Source: Sistotremastrum niveocremeum HHB9708 (lineage: Eukaryota > Basidiomycota > Agaricomycetes > Sistotremastrales > Sistotremastraceae). Taken from it: 64,000 nucleotides of DNA. Under the pieces are notes generated by a model. It was not told where the DNA came from. It was given only the letters and a program-made list of their open reading frames with translations, and searched no databases. Shown here piece by piece: positions 1 through 12,321 of this stretch. The DNA lies in assembly GCA_001630475.1 (NCBI GenBank), contig KV419399.1, positions 1,083,599 through 1,147,598 of the forward strand, in the 5' to 3' direction. The position numbers and the translations under genes were made by a program. The first letter of the stretch is position 1. Every line of letters begins with the position of its first letter.

Positions 1-3000
1 CCCTAGACCTCCGGCATTACACCAGATCGCCTCACCGCTCTCCTTCTCGTACTTCACTTTCCTTGACCCCTTAGTCTGGAAAGCCTTCAAGAATCGGAAG
101 GGCAGCGGATCTTCACTGTTGAAAGATATTCCAAGATTGGCGGAGGATGATTCCGCGCAATATCAGTCTAAACAGTCCTTTGCCGTACGATTCTTAACAT
201 ACTCATGGGCACGAATGTCTCATGGACGTCGGTAGATCGTGGATCCTGTCATGGCCAATCAGAAGCGGAGCATCGCGCGGAGCATGATCATATATTTCAG
301 TACATCTTCTTTCCTTTCGTGCCCATTTTCAAGCTGACCTTTTCGATCAGACAAGCAATATTTCATCATGACGATCGTGACTTTAATTCAAGTCAGTCGT
401 CTCCAGCGCTCTGTAGACCGCGCGACCTGATAGACGCCTTAGGTCACCACTGATTTCGCATGGCCTCTCGCAACGAATCGCATCCTCAACTTCCTCGAAT
501 CCTCTCCGCAATCGCCTGACGCCCCTCAAACTTCGGCTTTAAAACCTTGGGTCTGGATCCTTTGGCTTACCCTCGGTCCAATATTTGGAACCTTTCTCAA
601 TGAGATGTATGAGTTCTACATCGTGAGCTCCTTCTTACAGGTTTTTTTATGATGAGAAAAGCCGACAGAGGGTTGTGAAGACTGTTGTGCTCTCGAGGAT
701 GCAAGCGATCCTGTCGCAGCTTTTACTCGTCCATGCCTTGCGAGTTCGCCTGAACACGATCACACCTCTCTCCAAGTCCAAGAAATCACCGCCGGCATCA
801 ACAAAGAAGCCCGATGATCCCGCAATTGAACACGACTCCAGCAGTTCTTCATCGAATGCGATTACGTCGGCCGACATCGCTGAAGAGAAAGAAGATTATA
901 TCGGGAAGATCAATAATCTATTGTCGAGTGATCTGGAGTGGCTCTTTTCGTTCCAAGAATGGATGAGACCTGGTACGAGAATCTTTCGCTCCTGCAGCTC
1001 GATCGTGATATTGAGTGTAATCATAGCGATCTTGGGAATTCATGCTATGATGTGCATGTTATTATTATATTTTATTCTCGGGTGGAGGTACGTCGGCCAT
1101 ACTCGAAGTTATTTATTTCTCCGTGTGTTTATGGTGTGATCCATTAGTGCTTTAGTTGGGTTAGCGACTATGCTCTGCGGCATGCCGATCCCTTATTACC
1201 TCGGGAAAAGAATTCGGCTCGTCCAGCAAGGCAGGATGAAAAAGGTATTGTATTTTTGACACCGCTCTGATCGCGTGGTTAGCCTCTGACAGTGTTACAT
1301 AGGCCGATTCGAGAGTCGCGGCTGTGAGTCAAAGTACGTCATCTCCTTCCCTCCGCCTTCCGAATTATTCTGATGAGAATTCGTCTATCTAGCGATGAAC
1401 GTCATCCGGATGATAAAGCTCTTCGCTTGGGAGGAGAAGGTTAAAGATCGCATATTTGAAAAGCGGGAAGGTACGAAATGATCTCATCTCTTTCGATTTA
1501 TTGATGAAGGTCGATCAGAGGAACTTCGATACATATTCTGGAATGTGATCCTGGATTGTGTCAGTATGATACTCAAGTAGGTTTTGGAAGATGTGTTTCT
1601 CGGGCGAATACTCATCTGCCTTTGAAGTCTATCTGTGCCTTTGGCCACGAAGATTGTTACCTATGCAGTATATGTAAGCGGTGCATAAAATCCATATCAT
1701 GACCGTTTTGAACTCTGGCTAGACTCTCGTCATGGGCGAGGAACTCGTTGGTAAGATATTTCTTGGTGTTTCGTGATCGGCTCTGATCGGCTCTAAAGCT
1801 TCGAAGCTGTTCTCGTCTCTCGTCGTGAGTATCGTGTCTTCTTCCGACCGTATTTGGATTCTAAATCTGGATGTAACAGCTGTTTAATATACTCGCCAAT
1901 GATGTCCACGTCGTATTTTGGAAGATTACATTTATATTGAGAAGTGCATGATTCATCCTTTCTAATGAGATTCATCGTCCTGACGTATACTTCAGGCAAG
2001 GTCTCACTCGATCGCATTGGAGATTTCTTGAATAGCGTATGTTGCTCTCGTTTGAGACAAGATGCACCGAGACTGACTTTTCATAGGGAGAACTCTATCA
2101 TGATCCGAGTTTCCAACACCTTCCCTCATCCGACCACCTTGGCTCGGCCATCATCATTCGCGATGCCATATTTCGCTGGCAGAAGTCTTTTGATGGTTCC
2201 ACCATCTCCAGCACACCTGCATCATCCATGAATTCTCAAAATACTCGACGCGCATTTACTCTTCGAATCCCAGGAACACTCACGTTCAAGCCTTCCACCA
2301 TAAACCTGATTTGCGGACCAACTGCTTCGGGTAAAACATCGCTATTGATGGCTCTCCTCGGCGAAATGTACTTTGAAGCGTCCTCCGAATCCGGATTCTA
2401 TCATCTTCCCAGAGAAAATGGTATAGCGTATGCCGCACAGGAGTCATGGGTGTTGAACGACACCATCCGCGTGAGGATATTCCTTTTCAAGGCGATCGGA
2501 ACTCGGATGCTGACGTAACGATGCCGTAATAGGGGAACATCCTGTTCGGGAAGGAGTACGATCAAGAGCGATTTGAGAAGACGATATATCAGACTGGCCT
2601 GAGTCAAGATCTGGAGATGTTTGAGCGGGAGATATGACGGAAGTCGGAGAGCGTGGTATCACTCTGAGGTGCGTGTGAATCGCAAGGATCTTTTTGGCTT
2701 ACATAATGTCTTGCAGCGGCGGACAAAAAGCTCGTATCACCCTCGCTCGTGCCGTTTATTCGTCGGCCCAGATCGTCCTCCTAGACGATGTTCTTTCGGC
2801 TTTGGACGCACATACCGCTCGCTGGGTCGCTACTAATTGTCTTGGCGGAGATCTTCTTGAGGGCCGCACTGTCCTGCTCGTAACTAACAACATTCTTCTT
2901 TGCGAACCCTTTGCCGGCCGGGTTATTTCGATCGGAAAAGATGGGGTCATATCTAGTCAAGAGACCGTTCAAGAGGCGTTGACAAATGATAGGTCTTTGA

Positions 3001-5367
3001 GGGAGACAGTGCATAGCGTCGAGGAAATCCGGAAGGAAGAATCTGTGATCGGGAACTCGAGTGAAACGATAGCTAGTGCTGATGAAGCCGAAAAGCAACC
3101 TGATGGCAAACTAATTGTCGCAGAAGACATGGCCGATGGACATCTGAGCTGGTCCGCATGTAAGCCACGTGTTTTCTTTCGACAGAAGTGTGCTAAAATT
3201 ATACAGGTTTACTATGGTTCAAACACTTTAGCGGCCCTTTATTCTTCACTTACATCGCCTTCAATCTTCTCCTACAATCTCTCGTTTCGCTCTCGGGAAA
3301 TTGGTTCCTCGGGTGGTGGTCGACTCAGTATATAGACCCTCCGGCCTCTGGTGTTCCCAATGGCTTGTAAGTACTATTTTTCTTTTCCTCTTGTCGCTGG
3401 ATTGACGCGTGTTAGATACTTGGGAATATATTCACTGATTGCATTGGCCGATGTGCTTATCTTGATGACGAGTTTTGGCGTGTGGGAAATTGGTGGTATC
3501 AGAGCATCCCGAGCTCTCCATCAAGAACTCATGAGCTCCGTTCTTTCGGCGACATTGAGGTTCGAGCTTTCTCTGGCACGATTCAGATGCAGCTAATCTC
3601 TGATTAGATGGCTTGATACTGTTCCGATATCTCGAGTCATCACTCGTTCCTCGCAAGACTTCCAATCAATCGACGGACCTCTCCTCAACCTCTCATACAA
3701 GGTGGCCATGGAAACAACGCGACTGACGATGTGTTTTATTACCATCGTCGCATCAGCCGGATCGCTTACCCTCGTTCCTGGTATCATTGTCCTGGTCTTC
3801 GGATTAGCATTTGGCCATGTTTTCATCAAAGCTCAACTGCCGCTCAAACGGTTGAGATCGAACGCTCGATCACCGGTGTTGAGTCATGTCGGGGCTGCAT
3901 TGCATGGATTAGGTATCAGCATCTCACATTACCCAATCGATGTATTTACATATTTTCTTTTAGTATCCATCCGGGCCTATGGCGCTCAAGAGGCAGTTTT
4001 GAAGGAATCCCTCTTACGAATCGACAACTTCACCCGCGTAAACCGGACGTACGAAAATCTCTGGCGGTGAGATACTCATCCGATCAGAATCGTTTCGGCT
4101 TTGTTGAACGAAATACCAGCTGGGTTGCTCTGAGGACCAAGACTCTCGGCAGCCTGTTCACGGGCGCCGTTGCTGCGTATCTTGTGTACGGCAGAGAGTT
4201 GTCAGCGGCAAGAATCGGATTTACGCTAACCCTTATCGCCACGTGGACCGATTTGCTACTTGCCTGGATCCGAGACTTCAACGACTTGGAAGTCCAAGGG
4301 AATAGGTCGATTTTTCCTGATTTTGACAGAATCTGTGCTGAGGCTTCAAATAAGTGTCGAAAGGATCAAAGATTTCCTCGAGATCGATCATGAACCGCAA
4401 CCAACTGAGGAAGGCAAACCTCCTGCATATTGGCCCGCGAGCAGAGAACTGCAAGTGGAGGATCTATTCGCAAGATATTCGATGGACGGACCCGTTGTCC
4501 TGAACAACATTTCTTTCTCGTTGAAATCTGGGCAGCGATTGGGCATCGGTAAGCGCGTCGGAATTACCGCAAAACGTTTGGCTTACGTCAACACACGTGG
4601 CAGTCGGAAGAACGGGAGCTGGCAAGTCGTCGATAGCTCTGGCTCTCCTTCGTGCTATCCCTACAACGGGTAGCGTACGATATGACGAGATCGAGACATC
4701 GAAATTGAACCTTGATGTACTCAGGAGCAACATCACCATCATCCCTCAGCATCCTGAATTATTGGTCGGTACCATCCGTGAAAACCTCGATCCTTTCGGC
4801 GAACACGAGGATGCCGCCCTAACACGACGCTCTGCGTGCGGCGGGATTGTATTCCATACAAACGGAAGACTCGGAAGGAAAGCTTAGTCTGGATACCGAT
4901 GTATCTGCTAGCGGTTCGAATTTTTCGCAAGGACAAAGGCAGATCCTAGCTTTGGCCCGTGCGATTCTTCGACGAAGTAAGATTGTCGTTCTCGACGAGG
5001 CGACTGCGGCAATAGGTGAGTTGATTTGAACACACATGAGCTCTGTTTAACTGGTGATAGATCATACGACGGATCATGTAATCCAGGAATCCCTCAAGAC
5101 GGAGTTGAAGGATGTAACAGTGATCACTGTTGCTCATCGTCTTCAGTCTATCATGCAGTCTGACAAAATTGTACGTCTTCCATCTCAAATACCTCTGAAC
5201 GCCAACTAATATGCTCTTCAGATGGTTCTCGAGAAAGGGGAAGTTGTTGAATTCGATAGCCCATCCGCGCTGCTGCTTCGCGGGAACGGCTTCTTCAAGT
5301 CACTCGTAAATGCTAGTCCAGATAGGGCAGACTTGTTGGCTGCCGCTGGAGTCCCTATCTCGGCGTG
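1..5367 (+). pseudogene. ABCC (MRP/YOR1-type) ABC transporter, 5' cut by window edge, with reading-frame breaks
   Basis: This is a full ABC exporter of subfamily C, which would move conjugates or drugs across a membrane with ATP. Reading opens at base 2 inside the N-terminal region (SPLSFSYFTFLDPLVWKAF), so the start lies outside the window. TMD1 segments include ILGWR at about 1080 and MNVIRMIKLFAWEEK at about 1393. NBD1 has Walker A GPTASGKTS (about 2310), a Q-loop, a signature LSGGQ split by the intron at 2670-2716, and Walker B IVLLDD. NBD2 has GRTGAGKSS (about 4597), signature FSQGQ, Walker [10 protein letters not shown] and the H-loop TVAHRL. Many introns of 45-60 bases interrupt it. 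Two breaks cannot be explained by introns: one base is missing at about 2625, just before DMTEVGERGITL, and one extra base lies at about 4819-4825, just before [10 protein letters not shown]. Family conservation is otherwise strong. It is either a recent pseudogene or carries assembly errors. Confidence 0.85.
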
Positions 5368-5784
5368 ACCGATCTGGTCAATCCCGATCTTCTTCTTTCT
5401 CTGTGTCTAGTCGCCCATAAATAGTTCTCGCCCACGCTGGATTGTGGGGAGAATGCGTAGAAGTCGATCTTCTAACTATTATTCGATCCGATGGGCTGAG
5501 TGACTGCAATAATATTGTCTAAGTCGGAATTACTGTACCTTTCTCGCTTCTTCTTCGATGCCGGGTGGCTGTGTCAATTCCGGTCCCTCGTCTTCACCAG
5601 CTCGGAAATGGTCTATCACCGTATAGACTTGAAGAAAGTCCGTAATGAATGTCAGGGAAGAAGGACTCTGATTGGGTCGTCAAACGTAGCATGGGAACTT
5701 TACGTACAAGATCAAATTGAGCTAAGGGAACGCTAAAAGGAGTCATCGAGTTGAAGAGCTGGCCATACCTTCCTTCGAGCTCTT
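5368..5784. other. Intergenic, ABCC end to lactonase 1
   Basis: I see no gene here. The stretch holds the 3' flank of the ABC gene and the promoter of the first lactonase. An open stretch at 5500-5736 has no recognisable protein. Confidence 0.5.
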
Positions 5785-6961
5785 ATGTCCAAGCCGCGGA
5801 TCATCGTTGTAGGCTCTTACACTGATGCTATCCACATCCTCAAATTCACTCCTCCTACTTCTGGGGAAGGGGGTTCTCTCGTAGTGTCGTCTTCAGTAAA
5901 AGTTGGACGGAGTCCCAGCTTGATCGACAGGCATCCTACGGAAGCAAACGTCATCTTTGCAGCTCTTGAAAATGATAAGCGCGAAGTGGTGTCGGTGAAA
6001 ATCGACGATCAAGGGAAAGGAAAGGAGATACAAAGATTAAGTGCTTTAGGTGAAGATTCTGCTCATTATTGGGTTGGACCCTCCGAGGTCGTCGTTGCGA
6101 ATGTACGCCTTCTTGTAATTCATTCTGCCAATAAGTCGGTTTACTTATACAAATCTTGGGCAGTATTCTAGTTCTGCAGTCCTCCGGATATCGTTTGCCT
6201 CGGAACATCCTCAACTCAACTCATCGTTTGATCACATCATTCCTTTCGACTCTCATCCGGTCCAATTCTCGTCGCTTCACTCGGATTCTGAAGATGGAAA
6301 AGCATCCACGTCAGATTTTGGAGTCAACATGACATCTCGATTGGTGCGAACCGATTCAAAGGCAGCCAACGGGGGATTTCGAGAGAAAGTCGCTGTTGAA
6401 ACTGGCAGGGGACCCCGACATCTTATTGTCCATGGTGAGGCCTATCACTTCTACCCTTTTCTTAATCATTGTTAAGATGGGTGCCCAGAGGAATATCTTT
6501 ACATGCTTGCCGAGAACTCGGCCGAGCTTTTGAGCTTCATAATCGCTCCCGTTGGATCCGCGGTGGAAACCGTGCCCCTGAGAAATATCCCTACAACTTC
6601 GCACTGGTCTAGTCCTCATACCGAAGCATCCGAGCTTGTCATACGACCCCAACTTGACCCCTATTCTCGCACCGAAGGAACTCATATTTTGGTATCGCAT
6701 CGCAATGATCGGAACCCTCGTGGCGATGCGATCTCGATATTTACTCCATACCCGCATTTCGAACAGGTCGGCGAGGTACGGCCTGGGTTACGAGATATTA
6801 AAGGGATGAGATTCAGTGACGACGGGAAGTACTTGATAGTCGGCGGGGTGGAGGCGGGAGGAGTGAAGGTTTTTGAATGGAATGGGAGATATAAGGATGG
6901 ATGGATGAAGGAGGTTGCTAGCGTTGACGTCGCAAGTCCGAGCGATTTCTTGTGGATTTGA
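5785..6961 (+). CDS. Lactonase-family beta-propeller protein, copy 1 (6-phosphogluconolactonase / muconate-cyclase type)
   Basis: Three exons (5785-6102, 6164-6434, 6477-6961) give 357 residues in one frame. The start MSKPRIIVVGSYTDAIHIL and the blade motifs GRGPRHLIVH, DAISIFTPYPHFEQVGE, GMRFSDDGKYLIVGG and GGVKVFEWNG match the seven-bladed Lactonase family (6PGL-like and carboxy-cis,cis-muconate-cyclase-like enzymes, which open or close lactone rings). There is no signal peptide, so it is probably cytosolic. Both intron positions and phases are identical to those of the downstream copy at 8494, so the two are tandem duplicates. Oddity: the region that in copy 2 holds HPHQV and VPDLGTDRV is not recognisable here and is replaced by a serine- and acid-rich stretch (about residues 125-170). 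The substrate is unknown and activity is doubtful. Confidence 0.82.
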
Positions 6962-7146
6962 TTCGAAAGAAGGAATGCGACACCGAACAATTTGGTTGTC
7001 ACGAATAAAAGACGTCCCGATCGATGCGGTCCAATCAGTATCAAATGTAGTCCATCGGATGTTGCTCCAGGACATCTGGGACTTGAATTGAAAGGGACAA
7101 CCAAAGAGAAGAGAACAATAAGCCGTATAGAGATGATCAATTAGGT
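6962..7146. other. 3' flank of lactonase 1
   Basis: Short non-coding gap. No gene seen. Confidence 0.4.
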
Positions 7147-7617
7147 TCAGGGGTGATCGAAGTCATCTAAGCGGTTGGGACAACCACAAGGACATAGATC
7201 TTCGACGTGAGATAACTTCCATGAGATGTGTTGGAACGCTAGGCCTTGACGCCCACGGTGCTCGACGATTGTAGACGCCACCTTCGAATCTTGCTGAGCA
7301 GGGAAGCACGTTATCCAATCGGCCCAAGAATGCGCCAATTCTTGAACTGTACCTTCTTCTGAACTAAGTTGTTCGCCACATGCAAGACCACAAGCGCCCA
7401 GTGCGCTAAGCGAAAATCTAAGATCCAGGCGTAACTTGACGTCAAGTAAGGGGCGACGTTCAATGTATATATACTGAACTGAGAACTCAGAGGGGTGAAA
7501 TTTCCGGACGAAGTAGCAAGGGATTCGAAGGTCAGGTTCGATTAGGTCAGGGCTCTTCCTTCGTTCCTGCCAGGAGTCAGAATTTGGATCTCCCGTATTC
7601 GAGAAATTCAGGATCAT
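7147..7617 (-). CDS. Unrecognised 156-residue open frame (possible hypothetical gene)
   Basis: A single uninterrupted frame of 156 codons on the minus strand between the two lactonase copies. Its C-terminus has a CPCGC cluster and the middle has several Cys and Trp residues. I do not recognise a family. It has no signal peptide or membrane segment and no obvious introns, which is unusual for its neighbours, so it may be a chance frame. It lies tail to tail with lactonase 1. Confidence 0.22.
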   Translation of the reverse strand: MILNFSNTGDPNSDSWQERRKSPDLIEPDLRIPCYFVRKFHPSEFSVQYIYIERRPLLDVKLRLDLRFSLSALGACGLACGEQLSSEEGTVQELAHSWADWITCFPAQQDSKVASTIVEHRGRQGLAFQHISWKLSHVEDLCPCGCPNRLDDFDHP

Positions 7618-8493
7618 TGCTGCAAAGGGCGGTGTATATGTATATAGCTAGAATATGACGAACAAGAGTATAGCAAGCCAGAATTGAAATGCTGGAAAGT
7701 GACAATCGAATTCACGAGTACGAGAACCCGAAGTTGGGCGTCATCCATTGGTTCAACTTCGGTTTCTAGAACGTAGCGGAGATACAGCGAGAGAGAACCG
7801 GTATTACTAGGACTTTGCGTTGATGCACCAATGGGTTGGGTTTCTTGAAGCGTGTCCGAGTCTGAGATCTGAGGAAAAACGTTAACAGGGCGAGGAGAAG
7901 GCGCCTGTGCGGAGTTCGAATCGTAGTTTACCAGCTGCTCGTCCTCTCGCAGTTGAAAGCTTCAGAATCGTGTCCGACACCAAAGAAGACGTCCACCATC
8001 GAATACAAATCTTGTATGACGCTTTGAAAACTGGTCTGATTTTTCTTGATTAAAACCGCCCCCCAAAACATCAGCTTTCTTGCCAGCGGGCAGCCGTCGT
8101 GTCGCGTCATCAGACGGCACTCTTGAAGAAGGGAACGCAGCAGGGTATTGAAGAACCTTTACGACTGTATGTTGTCCTCTTTCAAATCCTCGATCAGAAC
8201 CGCTCAATACCCATCATCTGAAGTCTAGGGCGTTGCACATGGTCAGTTGCTAAACCCGGAGACGAGATGATGCAATTGTGTTGAAGAAGGCCGTGCTCTG
8301 CTGGTCGTCTATACCGTTCCTGAAAAGAAGGTCGGGAACCCACCTCCAAATCGAGTAAAGATCGTAGAAGTCGGCTACCACTGGCCAGGATTGCTTCCGC
8401 TTAGGTCGGCGCTGATCTTCTGCGAGACGATATAAGTACAAGACGGATTGATTCAACGAAGAATCTGGAGGTGCGCGTCCTCTCTTTTTCTAA
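7618..8493. other. Intergenic upstream of lactonase 2
   Basis: I recognise no gene in these 0.9 kb. Short open frames on the minus strand (about 7928-8207) show no known motif. The region should contain the promoter of the second lactonase. Confidence 0.4.
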
Positions 8494-9694
8494 ATGTCTT
8501 CGAGCTATACTATCCTCGTAGGATCCGGTACCCGCGAAATCACAACCTTGAAATTCACTCCTCCTTCGTCTTCGTCGAGCGCATCGCTTATCGTTTCGGC
8601 AACATTGGAAGTCGGTCACCACCCAGGATGGATTGAGAAGCATCCCTCTAAGCCCTCCTTCGTGTTCGCAAACATCGAAGAGATTGTCCCTGACGCAGAC
8701 CCCGGGGAAGGCGAACTCATTGTTCTCAAAGTCGACGAAGAGGGACAAGGAGCTGTCATCGGACGAGCCAGGACTGGCGGAGAGATCCCTGCTCATTTTT
8801 GGGTTGGAGAATCCGAAGTTGTCGTTGCGAACGTACGTCTTTCTTCCTCCTCAACCGCCCACGTCATCCGATGAAATATAATTAGTATTTCGGCCCTTCG
8901 ATTATTCAAATCCCATTCACGCCAAACGAGCCTTATCTGTTCTCATCCGCCGCGCACACCGTTAAATTCGAGGGAAAGGGTCCGAATCCGAATCGTCAGA
9001 CGATGTCGCATCCTCATCAAGTCTATCATCATCCTTCTCGCGAGGAACTGCTCGTCCCGGATCTAGGCACCGATAGGGTCTATCGGCTTCTCAAAGACGA
9101 TACCAAGGACGGATATTGGACCCTCAGGGACCAGATTTCGGTCAAACCGGGAAGTGGACCCCGTCATGTGGTTGTGCATGGTCCGTCGTCTCGTTTCATG
9201 CTCGATCATTCTGTCTGATATCGAGCATATTTTTTTCAGACGAGATCATTTATATCGTTGCCGAACTCACAAATGAAATCATCGCATATACCTTGCCGCC
9301 GATCACGACAGAAGAATCGCCAAAACCAGTTCATATCAAAACGGTCTCCTCGCTTTCGACTACGCCAGCTCCAGAGGCGCTCGGAGCTGAAATCCTCTTC
9401 TCTCACCCAACCAATCACATCGTCGCCTCAAATCGGAAATCTGGTCACCCACTCGGGGATCAGATCTCTGTCTTTACACCTCATCCGAACTTCGAGTTGG
9501 TCGGAGAGATTAGGACTGGATTGGATCAAATTAGAGCCATGCAATTCAGTGAGGATGGGAAGTGGTTGATTGCAGGTGGTGTCAAGAACGGAGGGGTCAA
9601 GGTGTATGAGTGGAATGGGAGTGCTGATGGTGGGTGGGGGAAGGAGGTTGCAAGTGTGTTTGTTGCGGTACCAACAGATTTTGTGTGGCTTTGA
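8494..9694 (+). CDS. Lactonase-family beta-propeller protein, copy 2
   Basis: Exons 8494-8832, 8886-9180 and 9240-9694 give 362 residues. It starts MSSSYTILVGSGTREITTL. It keeps the family landmarks: HPHQV at about residue 155, VPDLGTDRVYRL, GSGPRHVVVH, IIYIVAELTNEI, DQISVFTPHPNFELVGEI, MQFSEDGKWLIAGG and VKVYEWNG. The closest known relatives are fungal 6-phosphogluconolactonase-like and 3-carboxymuconate-cyclase-like proteins. The latter act in aromatic-acid catabolism, which would fit an organism with laccases, but the substrate cannot be read from sequence. It is the more canonical member of the tandem pair, with intron phases matching copy 1. It is probably cytosolic because no signal peptide is present. 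Confidence 0.88.
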
Positions 9695-9828
9695 ATGGTT
9701 GCATACTGGAATATTTACAAAGAAGCCTGAGCTCAGTACTTTTCAGAATGAATTATGTAGATTAGAAGAATTACAATGAGGTTTTTGTAAAAAATACTAC
9801 AAATAACCAAGAAATGATCCTTTTTCTG

Positions 9829-11155
9829 TCAAAGTCCAATTGTAGGCCCAGCAGTTCCAGCAAGCATTAGCTCCAAAACAGGGTCATCTGTTACATTGCC
9901 TGCATGTGTTCTATGCACCTCATTGTTCTCCAATCTCTCCAGCTCTCTGATTTCCTGGTCCAAAGATCCCTGCCTCATAGGAGCAATCATCCCAGGGTGA
10001 TTAAGGGATTTGACAAGAATGAGCTCTACAAATAGAAGATATATGGATAATGCAATAATGCAGTTTGGCTTTTGGAATCATGAGCATGAAAATCACAAGC
10101 AGAAGTATATATTGGAGAAGACATACCAGTGCTATGGGTATGAGATCAATAGCAGAAACAGTAAAAGATGAGAAAATGCAGGTGAGCAGAGCCAAAGTGT
10201 AGAGCAATCCTGATCTAGATGTGATTTTGTCAGACCATAGACCCTAGGAGGAGCATTGAAAAATAATCCAACTTGAAACTTACTGTAGAGAATATGCTAC
10301 AGCCAATTTGGCAAGTGAATGGTTAGTTTTGATACGTGGTGCATGTACATGGATAAGTCTGTTGGTTATTGCCACTGTTTTTTATGTTAGATCACTTAGG
10401 ACTCCTTTGTTCATATTTGTTTTCTCATACCTGTACACCAAACTGTACTGACAAGTGATAGAGCAACCACAATAGGAACATTTGGCACTGGAATGTGCCA
10501 AATCTGAGGGAGCCATCCCACTGTTGCAACCACTACTGAAATGTCAGCATTAGCCTATGGTCAAGTGCATATATTACAGACCAAAGACTAAGATGTCCAA
10601 GACAAGTGGGAACAAGATCACTTTGAGGTTGAACTTCCTGTTCCAGAGTACCCATGTACGATAAAGCTTGAGCTGTTGTTCAGAGATATTCACCCAATCA
10701 AATACAATTTGCTCACCAGAAATGTATCAGACATAAAGATCTGAGTAGTCAAGAGAACCTCTGAGAAGATTGAAATCCAAGTCAGACTGGGCACCAAAGT
10801 GGTTCCATTCAATGCACAAGAATTCTGAATACTTGTTCTCTGGAATGCACTAAGAACAACCAAAGCAATTTGACTTGTGTTGAGGACAAAGCTCATAAAC
10901 AAGATGAAAATCAGCAAATTGAATTTTGGATGATTTTTGTGGCTTTTGAAAAGCAAGATTGAGGTCACAAGGAACAGAACTACAATCATCCCTGTGCCAA
11001 GTCAATTGATAGATATGAAGTAAATGGTAAATGTTGTGTGTTTTACCGTAGCTGAATGCAGTCAGAAATGCCTCCAGAAGTATCCCCCAAGGTTTGGTCC
11101 CGAATGATTCAAAAATATCACAGGGAACACCGTTTGATTCGTTCGCAGCGTCCAT
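9829..11155 (-). CDS. Seven-helix membrane protein, family member A (CpG-depleted gene body)
   Basis: A spliced minus-strand gene. Exon 1 encodes a short N-terminus ending FLTAFSYG. The next exon (about 10715-10985) starts MIVVLFLVTSILLFKSHKN and ends with QIFMSDTFL. It is followed by LKLYRTWVLWNRKFNLK, then VATVGWLPQIW, ALLTCIFSSFTVSAIDLIP and a tail ending DDPVLELMLAGTAGPTIGL. Intron positions, the YRTW motif after the third or fourth helix and the DPxxxL tail match the genes at 37.8-53.7 kb, so it belongs to the same Agaricomycete-type seven-helix family (GPCR-like topology, function unknown). All exons can be read open. Oddity: bases 9667-11046 contain only two CpG, whereas the first about 60 coding bases and the promoter are CpG-rich. 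Confidence 0.72.
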
Positions 11156-12321
11156 TTGTCGTTCTCTCGCGGAAGATCGGATAGAGGAGGTTGGAGTTTT
11201 CGGGAAGAATGACCGTTGAACCAGGGCGTGGGAATGCGAGAATGGGGTGTAGCAACAGTCGACACGATTTCACTGAACGCCGGGGTGTTATACCTATAGT
11301 CGTATATGAGTTGGGGAAGGACAAGATACAGAAACGGATTCATACTAGAGAGTAACGGACACAAGGTCGCGTACTGCTTCCACGATTACAGGAGACAGCC
11401 TGAGTCAGACAGACGTATATCAAAAACGAGGAACGGCCGTGACTAGGTGTTGCGAACGTGGAAATAGCGTGGAACTTGACTCTGTGCCGAATCAAATTTG
11501 ACAGTTGCTCGGCCGCTCAGACTTTGATTTGAGCGACGGCAGAGAAACGTGCACTGCGATGTGTCGTTGGAGGAGTACGAGGAAAACTTCAGCGCGGCCA
11601 CGCCGCGGTTGTAATCGAGTTCGGCTTCTGAATGAATGTGAACAGGGCGAGGGGCAAGATGATGTTGTCACGGTAATGTATTTATAGCATGACCCTTGAT
11701 CGTTGCTTGCGCGAGTCCAACACGACTTCGAAAGAACGCTGGTGCACAGGCGGCCATGGAAGGTCGTAGTTGAATGAGAGACAGGACGTTAGCACAGTCA
11801 CTAGGATTGAGGTCTTCGTACATCAGAGGAGATGATGATCAATTGAAAGTCAGAATTCGACCGCGAATTGATCCCGCGTCTCGGCAGATCTCCCGGCATC
11901 GGCTCGGTTATGGAATGCTAATCGATAGGTTCGACCACGTCCTCAGAGTTCATTCGTTGGAATCCTACAAGCATGTCTAGCAGTCTAGGGACACTGAGAA
12001 ACCGAGCATCCAGCTCTACTTCTTCGACTAAAATTCAAAAGGCCTGGCTTTTCCTTCCGCTTCTCTCCCCATTGATGCGATCAGACACGTCATTGATCGC
12101 GGCGACCTGAGAAACACCAGAAGTACCTACAACGATAATGGAGAACGATAGTATGGCCTCATCAGACTGAGCTGGAGAATCCGGCGAGTGCGAGAATATG
12201 GAAAATCCAGATATGATATAATCCTAATGCATAAAACACAGATCGCAGCGTCCGAATGCCTACACAGTATTAATGTTCAAAGACGAATATCACTGGCACG
12301 GCAGGTATACGTGTACAGTGT
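11156..12321. other. Intergenic: promoter of seven-helix gene A and 3' flank of GH16
   Basis: No gene is recognised. The CpG content is normal, in sharp contrast to the adjacent gene body to the left. Small open frames show no known motif. Confidence 0.45.

Noticed and set aside
9829-11155. Horizontal transfer as the cause of the odd base composition of gene A
   Set aside because: The CpG boundary falls inside exon 1 and not at the gene limits, and intron positions and motifs match the local family.
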